A stretch of 28,817 nt of DNA from Kiritimatiellia bacterium (GTDB lineage: Bacteria; Verrucomicrobiota; Kiritimatiellia; RFP12; UBA1067): positions 1-28,817 of the forward strand of contig JAFVCR010000072.1 of NCBI GenBank assembly GCA_017479035.1, given 5' to 3'. A program made the position numbers and the translations under genes. A model generated the notes under the pieces. The model saw only the letters and a program-made list of their open reading frames with translations, was not told the origin of the DNA and searched no databases. Each line of letters opens with the position of its first letter. Position 1 is the stretch's first letter. Positions 13,986-25,900 of the stretch are shown in pieces.

Positions 13986-16900
13986 TCACTTCTTGAGATC
14001 GATTTCCACCTTGTAGAAGCCGGATACTCCACCCTGCCCCTGAATGTTGAAATCGGTCTCGATCGTTCCGCCGGTAACGTCGATTGTACCCTCTTCGATC
14101 ACCTGGAACTCATCCGCAAGCCGCTCGGTGTGCAGCACGCGATATACCAGCGTCTTCGTTCCGGCAGATGCCGTGGCCGCATACGTCTTGGCCGCTACAG
14201 ACACGCCCTCGCCGCCGGGTGCCGCCAGTCTCGCCGCCTGCGCCGCCACCGCTTCCGTAGCCTCCGCTTCCACCGCGAGATGGACGTTTCCGTCCGCGTC
14301 CACGCTGATGCCCGTCACGGAAATGCCTTCCACTTCAAGCTCGGAGGAAACTATCGCCGTAATCGCCGCGCGCGCATCCGCCGCACTTGCAGTCTTGGGC
14401 CGCGCACCCAGCGCGAGCGCGGAGAATTGCGCCGACTGGAAGTTCGCCGTGCTTGCGCCGGTCAGTGCCTCGCCACGCGATGTTATCACGGTCAGCAATT
14501 CGGGGTTGACGTTCACGAAGAACCCTAGCTCGTCGCCATCAAGCGTCTTCGCAGGTCCATTGTCCGTGTAGCCGTCGTCACCGGGGCCTACCGTGATCTC
14601 CCATGCATCGGGCAGCCAATCGCCGTCCGCATCGGTATCGTTGATCCACACCGTCACCGCCGGCGCGCGGATCGTGCTATTGTCGATCACCACAGGCTGC
14701 GGCGTGTAGATGTATGCCACGGAAGGATCGCCTATCAAGTTGGCATATCCCCACGACTCCGTCGCGCTGCGCTTGAAGTCGCCATCCGTATCGATGAATG
14801 CAAGGACGTAATACGTTCCGTTGGGAATGCCGCCAAGTACGATATTGCTCTCCACCGTTCTGTTTGTCACGGTCGTTATATTCGTCACGAAACCTTGCGA
14901 AACCGGCGTCCCCGTGAAGTCCGGCGTTCTGTACACCTGCACGCGAATCTTCTGCGCGAGGCTTTCCGCATCGCTGCCGTACTTGTCGTACACGTCTTCG
15001 GGGCCGCGATACTTCACCGCCACCGCAATAGATCCGTTGCCGTTCTCGCCACGGGCGATTCCTTCGTTGGTGTTCATGCGGAACTTCGCCGAAACCGCAG
15101 GGAAGCCATTGGTGGACGTGGGCGAGTCGCGGAACTTGGCGTTCTGCACTCTCACGCGCCAACGATAGTTCTTCAGATTCTCGAACACGGAAACCTTGCC
15201 AGTGTTGTTCGTAACCTGGTCGCCCACATATACGGGTGCTTCCCACACGTATTTGCCTTCCGCATCGCACATGGGCAGCGGCTGCGTGCCGGAATCCCAC
15301 ACTACCTCCTTGCCTTCCTCGTCGAGTATCTGCAAGTTGAACGCAGTGTAGTTGTTGCGTATGCCGGTCGTCCACTTGAACGTGGGATGCGAGGCGTATA
15401 CCGTAGTTCCCTCCCTGCCGGATGCGGGTGCTAGCAGCGTGGGATGTCTGCGCAACGCATTGCCGTCGAACATGCGCGGAATTGCAACCCTAGCGAGGTT
15501 GTTGTAGTTGGTCGCACTCGTCGTGCCGTGGCCGAACACTACACGGTAGAGAACGTTTGTGATGTCCTCGGTGTACAGCGGCTGCCCTTCCTTCGTGAGC
15601 TCCGCCAGATACTTCCAGTCGATGTCAAGATCGCCATTCTCGCAAATGTCGCGCTCGGTCAAAACGGAACGTTTGTTGAAGTCTATGATGCGTTCGTAGA
15701 CTACGGCGTTCAACGCCTCGAGCGCGCCCTGCGGGTTGCTCGTGAACCGCGCCGCGAACGCAGTCACCGGCTGCTCGTTGATATGCGTCCTCACGAGGCG
15801 CACGATCTCCTTCGTCCCGCCGGAGAGCACACCCGCCACAAGGTTGGTATAATCGCCGGATTCGGTGCCGAACTCCACTCCGCGATCCGTCAAGCCAGAT
15901 GCGATGTCGAAGCGGTCGATGATCGGGCTGACTTTGGAAAGTTCCACGCCGAACTTGCCACCGGCATAGCCCACCTCCACGTTGTTCGCCACGCCGTAGC
16001 AGTCGCTCCCCACCGTGTAGATGCCATCGCCGTCCAGATCGATGAACGCCTCGAACGTGTTGAGTCCTTCGCGGACATGCCCGCTGTCTGCATACGAGAG
16101 GTAGTACGTTGCGATCTTCTCGCCCGGCACGCGCTTCGTCTTCCACGTCAACTTCAAGTAACTCTTGTCGAGATCTGCCGCATACACATCCCACAATACG
16201 TATGACACGTTGCCGTCGCTATCGGCAAACCAGACACTGCTCCAACCACGATAACCTCTATAATCAGCGGAAGGATACCAGGTGGAGCCGTCCCAATACA
16301 AGTAGAAACTACCCGTGACGCGCTCAAGGTCGAATTCGACCTCGCCCGTTTCGTAGTTGATGGTGCAGATCACGATTTCATTGCTGACTGTGTCTTGGCC
16401 ACGCTTTGCGGAATTGTCGGAATCGGAACTGTCGGAGTCGGCATCCTCGCCGCTGGAAACGAGGCTCAACGAGAACACCAAATCGCCATATTCCGAGCCG
16501 TCTACGCGAGGACGATCGAATGCAACCGGCGACCATTCCACCTGTTCGCTGCTGAGGATTGCTTGCCTGTTCGAATACGGCTTGAACGTATTTGGTGTCA
16601 ATACGCCGCATATCATCGCAAGATCCTTCGCCCTAACGCGCACGCTGCCTGTACGCACGCTGCCGGGGCCGAGGTTCATGGTCATGCGCTTGTGCGTATT
16701 CATGCCAAGATACTGGCTGCGCTCCGTTACATCGTTCTCGTTTTGGATCACCCATGTCGCATCGGGTTCGGGATCGAAGTTGCGATCGTTTGCAAGCGTC
16801 GTTGCAGACCACGCTTTCACGTATATCGGCGCATCGCTCGCCGTCTCCTCCGCATAGAGGTTCATTTCTATAACTGGCACAGGATATTCGATGCCGGTGG

Positions 16901-19900
16901 AGTCGTCGTCCGCGCCTTGAATTGCGGAGCGCACCGGCGCGGTTCCCGCACGTGCTTCGGCCCAGTTGCTCCAGCCGTCGTTGTCAAGATCCTTGCCAGG
17001 GTCGTAGACGTATGCATCCACGTATTTCTCGTTGTTGCTGTCGAGATGCGGATATCCGGCTTCCCACGTATTTTCAATGTAGTCGTGGTCGTCGAACATT
17101 TCGCCGAGATACATCTGCCCGACCTTCTTGAAGTAGTCGAGGACGTCCCCTTCTTCGTTCGTAGGTGTCACGGGCAGCCGCGGATCGAGCCTGTAGTATC
17201 CGAAGATTTCGGAGATGAGGTATTCCGCACGGTTGGAAAGTCCATCGCCGTCGAAGTCCTCCCCGCCGGACGTATCGGTCAACCCGTAAAGCGTCTCCCA
17301 CCAGTCGGGCAAGGAGTTGCGGTCTGTATCGACCGTGTCGATGAATGTCTTGTCCACGTAGCCGTCTGGCAGCATTCCGCGTGCAAGATCGTAACGGTAT
17401 GCCTGCGCTGCGGTGATTCCGCCTCCATCGTAATCCACCATCGCATTGATGGCTGCCTTGCCGTCCTCCACGTCAAGGCCGTATCCCTTTGCGATTTCCA
17501 CCCACCAGTCGGGCAGACCGTCGCCGTTGGAATCGGTCTTGGTGTCCGCCCAAGCATCAAATGCGCCTTCGCCGTCCCAAGACTCTTCGCAACGTTTCGC
17601 AAACGCTCCACCAAGCGCCACCATGTCGCTCACGCCCACGAAGTCCGCACGCAACTGGTAGCGGAAACGCTCCACGAGATTGGTGTAATCAATGCCGGTT
17701 ATAGTCTCGCTGCGCATCTGCGCCATGCGGCTCAACTTGCTCCACTGGTAGTAGCGGTCGGAAATAAAGTTGCTCCATCCGTAGGGGTTGGCCGTGTTCG
17801 GGAACTCGTAGGATGCAGCACCCAAGAATATCGGTGCCTGGAATCCTGCTATGTTGCTGCCCCAGAACATGGAGTCGCGCGCGGAACCATCCATCGCGGG
17901 CAGGTGCAAGAGGGTATTCTGCACCCACGGCACCACGCGGCGGTCTTTATAGACGGTGCTTGCGACATTGTTCGCATCGAGAGCCTTCCACCATGCCACG
18001 TCAAGATCGATTGTGGCATCTCCCGTGCCTGCCGCCACCCCCTGCTCAAAGCCAGAAGGCGTCTGCATCACATCCTCGCCGTTTATCGCGCCCGGCAACG
18101 TGCTGAAGTTGTAGTGTTGCACGAGCTCCACTGGCAGCGTCCCTTCCGTGCGCCGCTTGCCGCCGTTCCATGCCGCGAAAACCTCTTCGCGCTGCGCAGC
18201 CACATCCTCGAACGAATAGCGTTTGGTGTAGTCGGTTCTTATTTCGTTTGCTGTGCGCGCACCGTCCCAGATGCGTATTTCATCTACGTAACCGTTGAAG
18301 AATTCGTCGTAGTCGCTCCATGCGGTGTTTTCGTCAAGCGCAATTGCAGCGGCGGTTTTCGCCTTCGCACCCACCACCAGGCCGCAGTTGTAGTATTCCC
18401 AGTCGTCGGCGGGGAAGTCGTACGTATGCGCTGTGGACTGCACGATGAGCGGCACTCCATTCGCCGGTATCAAGTGGCAATTTTCCTCTTTCACCTTCAT
18501 GCCGTTGCGGTAGAGCACAAGTGCCGAGCCATCGTAGGAAAGCGCAAGATGAGTCCACTTGCCCTCTTCGAGTTTCACGGAGGAAGTCACGCGCTTGGAT
18601 GTTTCGTCGCTATCGCTCTGTGTCGCCGCCACGCTCTCCACAAGGCCGTACGGATAGCCGTCCGCATCCACGCCGATGCGGAAGTTGGCACGCATCTGCC
18701 CTTCGCTGTTCACGATGGATTCGGGCGACACCCACGTTGCGCGCTCGAGTATCACGCTCTCCTTACGCGCTTCGGGCCGCACCCAGCATTCCACCGTGAA
18801 TGTCCTGAACATGTCGTAGTTCTCGATTGCGCGGTGGCCGGGTTCGCGCGTGACTATCGCGCTATTCTCGCCGGGGAAGTATGCAGCCTGGCGGCGGTTG
18901 AGATCCATGAACACGAGCGGGTCGGACGCACCTTCCACGTTCTGCATCTGCTCGCGCAGGTCGCTGCGCCAGTCGCCGTCGGTATCGAAGCCCTCGTTCG
19001 CCTCGAACGCGAACATGAATACGCCGCTGGAACCGTCCATCGTCCCCACCGAAGAACTCACTATCGTATCGGTTTCCGGGTCTACAAGCCGCACCGCCGC
19101 ATTTGCCATCGACCAAGGCCAAAACGTGCTCAAGCCGGATGGTATCACATAATACTGCGCCGTGTAGGACGAATTCTCGCTGATGTAGTACAAACCATCG
19201 TAAGACAGGCGCAATTTCAACCCGGAGGGATCCGTGAACCACTGTGGCGTCGGGTCTGTATGCGTGTTCGCCGGCGTGCCGAGATTAGCTTTGATTGATT
19301 CTTCATAGTTATTGAGGCCGTCCAGATCTGCATCGCAGAAAGGCGAACCGTTAAGCCACGGGAAGAAGCCGGGATTGTAATCGCCCGCCTTGAATCCGCT
19401 CTTGGCCGCCGTCCACGCATTGTTCACTGCGGAAATACTCGTGCTGTAGGCTTCGCTTATCACGTCGCGTGTGAAGAACGTATCGTCGTGGGCTATGAGC
19501 GTAAGGTTCACGCCGGAAGGATCCTGCCCGTATATCGGGTTTAGACCGTGGAAGAGTTCGTAGTAGTCGTCCATTCCATCGAAGTCCGTATCGACCATCG
19601 AAGGATCCGTGGAGACGTACCCGCCGCTCCCGCTCGGCGGCAACATGTATTTCCACGGATCGGAGTGCCCCTGATTCGCACGATCCCACAAACGCGGCGC
19701 GGTGGCGAAATAGCCCAGGCTGCGGTAGTCGATTGCATCCAGCACTTCATCGCCGAGATTGTACCTGTCCGCAATGAGTTTCTTGTAGAGATCCTCGTCG
19801 TACGAGTCGAAGGTCACGAAAGGCGCGCCGTTGGACTCGATCGCACCGTCCGCGAGTATCTTGCCCATCAGCGGCGTGCGGTCGTCATCGTAGCGCAGAT

Positions 19901-22900
19901 GGCGCAACGCCTGCACGAGGTATTCCTGGAAGTTCTGCAATCCGTCGCCGTCGAAGTCCAAGTCGCGCACGAAATTCGCGATGGTGTCCTCTCCTCTGCG
20001 CACCATAATCGACTGTCCGTAGATGACTCCATTGCGCCCCGACGATTGCGTCCCCGCGTCCGTTCCATCGGTCTGGTCCATGCCCATCGTCATCATGTAA
20101 TACGACGTACCCTCGCTTGAGTCGCTGCTGGTGGTGGAGTAATCTTCGGTGCCCGAAAGCTTGGGATTCTTCATTCCGTTCGCCACCCAGAAGGAATCCG
20201 GCAGCAATTCCGTGTTGAGCGAAGAATTGTTCGCTACAGGGCTCCACCACTGCCCGTCGGCCGTCATCGGCACACCGATGAACTGCACCTCCCAGGGATC
20301 CGGCAGCCCGTCTACATCGGTATCGATCGTGCACGGATTCAGACCGCCGCCGCGATAGCACGTGCCGCCAGAAGGCATCGTCTCATGGCCGCTGCCGTAC
20401 GCGGCAGAAGAGATCATATGGTGCTCGACCGTGCCGAAGTACAGGACTCTCGAAAACGAGCCTCCCTCCGCCCCATCGGTTATGCCGTCTGCGTCCGTAT
20501 CGGCATCGTCGGGGTCTGTAGGCCAGAATTTATTTACCCATGCGCTGTTCCACTTGTTCGAGATGGAAGGCACGTTGATGTATGCCGCGCAGGAATCGGT
20601 GCCGGCGTATTCGGCGGGAAGCGTCAATCCATCTGCATCGAACTTGGTCGGATCCAAATCGGCCAAATCGATCGGTATCGTCGCGTTGCGGCCCACATAG
20701 AGCGCCCAACCGTCAGGCACGCCGTCTCCATTGGTGTCCGCACCATGATCCACCTTGAACGTGGCGTTTTCAGTGCCGTTCTCCGAAAGCGCGGAGAGGA
20801 GCGATGCGATATATTGCTTTACATCGCTCTCGCTTTCGGTGTCGCTTTCCGAAACGTACCAGTCGGGCACCGGGCATGTGCAATAATCAAGGAAGAAACG
20901 CCACGCATTGTAGCCCGTGCCGAAAATATCGTCCAGGGATGTATTGTGGGAATCCATCCTGCGTGCTGCCATGCGCCCGGTATTCGCGGTATGAAGGCTT
21001 GCGCCGCGCTCCTCCACGTCTAGCAGATACTTGTAGAGGATGAACTCGTCGTACATGTCGAACGCCTCGGTGTCCACCGCGGTGCCCGTTTCGCCGATTC
21101 CGCCCCAACGCAAATGCACTAATCCTGAAGGAGTGCGCATCCAACCCGTGCGCGGGTCGTAGCCTTTGTATTTGCGCACCTGCTGGTGGATGAACGTGAG
21201 TTTGTATTTGGCATCGGCAGTTTCCACAAGCTTGTCGCCGCGCGCCGCCGCCGCTTCGAGTTCCTCGTCAGTCCATTCTATCACCTTGTCTACGAACTCG
21301 GGTGCCGCGCCGTTGCTCATGTCATTGAGGCATCCCGCGGGGAAGAAGTAGTCGTGCGCAGGATTCCATATCACCGCGATGCCGCTTGCGGAACCAGCCG
21401 TGCTCGTATCGGGTGCGTCTCCAGAGATGGCCACCCATCCTTCGCCGTTCTTGTGCACCATCGTGTATTCGGCGCTTTCGTTGTAGTCGCACTTCGCATA
21501 GAAATCGCCGTCCGGGTTGTATGTGTTGTAAGGCAGGGTGTGGTTGGAAAGCGGATTGATCCCCCACATCACTTCCCACCCATCGGGCATATAGTCGCCA
21601 TCCGTATCCCAATCCACCGGATTGGTGCCGATGGCAAGTTCTTCGAGATCCATCAGTCCGTCGCTGTCGAGGTCAGCAAGGAGAATCTCCCTGTTGCGCG
21701 CATTCGGATTGTATACTTCGATGATCTCCTCCGGCGTTATCGCACTGCCGTAAGTGGGGTCTTCAAGCGAGAATCTGCGCCCGTGCAAATCGTGCACCGT
21801 GGCATGATACCAGAAGAAATACTCCCAGCCGTCGGGCAATCCGTCGCCGTCCGTATCGGCCAGCGTGGCGCGTGTTGCATTCTCCGGTGTCCATGTAGTC
21901 ATGAGCACATTCTTCACCGCCGCGATCTTGGTAGCGTAATCCGCGTTGTTCGTCTGGAAATTGAGCTTCTCGTCTTCCACTATGTTGCCGTCTGCATCCA
22001 CCACTTCGTCGGCCACGCCGGGATTCGCCCTCACAAACGCCACCCATTCGTCATCGGTCATGTCGATGTCGGAAACCATCACGCCGGTTGCGGTCGTGCT
22101 GTTCAGCCCTGCGCCATAGCCGCGCAATTCCCACAGCGCATCGAACTCTTCTCCCGCCGTATCCCAGCCGGCCGTCAAACTCGGGATTATCGTTCTGCCC
22201 GCCTTGTTTGTTCCAAACGTCACCGCCGGCAATAAATCCTCGTCGTCGTTCAACGTGGCAAGATCGTCCAGATCTGCGGCAAGTGTCGTTAGTACGTCGT
22301 TGTCGCCAAACCACGTCTTTGTCCGCGCAAACACGTCTGGGATGCCGTCCTGGTTGATGTCGCCGAGGTTGTCGGAGGCGATATATTCCTTCGAGAACAC
22401 CGCCGCCACTTCCTTCTCTGCATATTGCGCCGCGAGTTGTTGCGACTGCGACCCCCCGCCACCTGCGCTATCCACCTGCTTGATTTTCGCATTCAAATAC
22501 ACCGCATCCGGCTCTATCTGCGGTGCCACCACGGGGTCTACATACGACCCCGCCGTGCCCACTGTGCCTGCGGAAACGTCGTTCTGCAACCAGCAGTAGA
22601 AGAAGGAATCTTTTTCCGCGTCGGTGTATTGGTAGAACGTGGCTGGGGCTTTGTTCGCCTCCGAATTGCCCTTTGTGTCAATGCCTAGATCAGATGCCAG
22701 CGCCGGGTTCAAAGCGGCATTGTGCACATCGCCCACCTTGTAGCCTTGCGCATACACGTCCGCCCCCGTTTCGGTTACGGCATACGACCACTTTCCGCAG
22801 AATGCCTTGAAGCCCGAATACCCGCCGCCGTCCGAATATACGTAGCCCGCGCCTATGCCCGCCGCTCTGCGGTAGTCGTTGTTCGCCTCGAAATCCGTAA

Positions 22901-25900
22901 TGCCATTGCCCGGCCCCACCGCATAGAGTTTCACTATCTTCGCCGCTTCTATCTGATAGTATTTCACTCTGCTAGGCAGCGCGACCGACTGCTTCTCCCC
23001 CGTCGGCCCGTATATGAGTTCCTGCAACGAAGAATAGTGTATGCCGGAACTGTTGAACGTGAACATCGTCCTGCCGGAGATGGAGTTCGCAGTCGTGCCG
23101 GTTATGGTCGTCGAATCGTCCGTCGCGCCTGTGGGCGTTATGTCTACCGACAAGCTCGCCGGCGTGCCGGAGCTTGCAAACACCAGCGTCGCGCCCTCGT
23201 CGCGTTTCGTCTGGTTCGCAAATTCGATGCGCCAATCGAACGCCTGCGCCGCGCCGATATTCACCGTGTTCGTCGTGGCGATAATGGAAAACGCCCTCGT
23301 CTCGACCGGTGCCACCTCCGTCACGAAGAGATAAAAGTCCCCTTCCTCCACCGGCGTGTAGAGATCCGAATACTTCACTCCGTCCGCATTTTCCGCATCT
23401 GTGGTAACCTTCGCCGTCACCGTAAAGCCATCCGTTTCCGACACCGGCGTCCCGTACATATTTATGAGATACGGGCTGCTGCTCGGCGATGTCCTGTTTG
23501 CAGGTATCGTCACCGTCGTGGCCGAAAGCTCCGCATCGCCCGGATTGGTGGACGTTGCGTTCACGGGCTTGATTTCAAGTTCCACCGTCAACGCTGTTTT
23601 CGCCGCCTCGGAGAGTTCCACCGTCACCGTTGCACGCGATGCGTTCTCTGGCACTCTGTTGCCCGTGTATGCCGTGCGCAGCGCGATATACGGGCTTTCC
23701 GCCACCGCCACGTCGAACGAAAACTCTTCTCCCCACTGCGTGTTTCTCATGTCGCCGTCGCGCATCGCCACCACGACCTTGTTCGTTCCCGCCGTCGCGA
23801 AATTGTACACGAAAGGCGTCGCCCCTGCCGCAGTCGGGTCGCCATATTGCAGATACGTTGTCAGCACCGTTCCCTCTTCATCCAGCACCTGCCACCTTGT
23901 GGCGAACGCAGGATTCTCGAGATCCTTGAACGACGGCTCGAAAATGCCTCCCACGCGGAATTCCTTTGTGGAGTTTATCGTCACCTTCGTCAAACCTGCC
24001 GCATTGACAGGCGTTGCAGTGTCCGCAGTGCCGCCTTCGGGCGAAATCGTCGCTGCGGTGGCCTTCGGCCATACGTTCGTAACGGTTGCGTAGAATGTCA
24101 TCGCCGTGAACGACGAATTGACCGCCGCCGCCTCGCTCGCTTCCGTGCGCAGCACCACCGAATACGGCAACCCCGCAGTGTCATTTCCGTTGCCGTCCAA
24201 GAATCGCAGGCTGAACGGATTTATCGCCGTAGTGGAACCGGGTTGTATCAACTGCGGCGGGAACTTTTCGAGGAACGTTTCACCGCCGGCCTCGTAAATC
24301 GCATTTGTCGCCGCTTCGCTGCCCGGCACCAGGAACGCATACACTGCCGAGCCCGCCGTTTCGGACAGCACCGGCATGATGAACACCGGCTCGCTTGTCG
24401 AGTCGTCCGCATTTTCACCGTATCTATGCGCGGTCTCCTCTATCACCGTGCCGTCTTCTTCCGTATGGACCAGCTGCACGGTCTTCGCCGCCTTTGTGAG
24501 CACCTTCAGCGTCCTCACCGGGCTGGACGCATAACCCGTTGCGTTCGTCACCACGATGCGGCAGTCGTTCTCGCCTATCGTGGAGAACGTGGGCGTGATC
24601 GTGATTACGCCGTTCACCGCAACATATTCAGTAGCACTCAGCGTGCCGCCGGCAAAGCCGACTTTATACACGTTCGTTGCGTTGTAGTGCGTATCGTCGA
24701 TTTCGATTTCAATCGGCACCTGCGAAAGTATCTCATACTCTCCGGGAACGATCGCACCCTCTGCGGGGGTTGTAATCTCCGGCCTTATCGGATTGATGTA
24801 AAGCGAATACCCCGCAAGCGTCTCCGGCGTGTACGCGGGCGTTGCGGAAACATCCTCCACCGTGAAGGTGATGCCGTCTCCCTGCGTGTACTGGTCTGCA
24901 TTCATCACGAACACATTGAGCGTTTTGGAATCGATCTCTCCTGCGGGGAATACGAGATCTTGCTGGAAGAGTTGGTACGAATTGCCCGCCGTTGTGGTTG
25001 CAAGGCCGATATACTGCTCCACGGGCTTTGCCGCCGTATTGTTTATCGTTGCCGTCACGCGCACTGTCGTATCGGCGGCGGGAGCCTCGGAAAGGCTCAC
25101 CGTCACCGTCGCCTGCGCCGTTCTGTAGTCGCTCGTCGCGGTGATCGTTGCCGTGTCGCTGCCGTTGATTCTTGCGCGGATCGTAGGCTCCGGCGGCTCG
25201 ATCACTTTCACCACGCGCATCAACTTCTCGTTCATCAATACGGACTGCGCATCCGTGCGGTTTGTCGGGAACTGGCTTATGTATATCCTTGCCGTGCCCG
25301 CGCCGTATTCCGCACTGGCTCCGGTCGTAGCCGTCTGCGACACGCCTTTCAACGAGAATTTCGTCTCCGCCCCTGCTATAGTAAGATATAGCACGTCATT
25401 GCCGTTGTGGTTGTGGATCGTCGCCTGCGCCGGGTCGAGTATCACCGCGTCAGTATCGTCGGGATCCACCCACACATACAACGTCGTGGCGTCTGCCGGG
25501 TCTAGCCCTCCCACCACTTCTACCGATGGCTGCACCGCCTCGTACGTATCGGTCGTGCCTTCGTAGATTTCGCGCCATATGTTGGCTGTGTCGTGGCTGA
25601 CCGCGTCGGAGTAGGCAATGCCTTCGATTACTATCGGCGAGCCGTTGTTGTCCAGATAATAGTCCGCAAGATACGTCACCTGGTTCATCATCGCAGGATC
25701 CGTCCCGCCGTGCCAGGAAAGATTGGCTATGCTCCCCTCTGCGTTCTTCAAGAACCAGGGGTTCACCGTGTCGCTCGCGCTCGTCGCAAGATTCGTCACA
25801 AAATAACCGTCGAACACGGTTCTATTGGATGGAAATTCGCCCGAAGAGTTGGCCGGCGAGAACGGAAACGCATAGTCCCCCGCCTTCACCGTGTATTCCA

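Noticed and set aside
16395..19298. Plus-strand open frame of 967 codons opposite the giant gene
   Set aside because: The minus frame carries clear LamG and calcium motifs here; the plus frame is a His/Arg/Val-rich shadow without domains.
22722..25391. Plus-strand open frame of 889 codons opposite the giant gene
   Set aside because: Same reason: antisense shadow with extreme Arg and His content and no recognisable motif.
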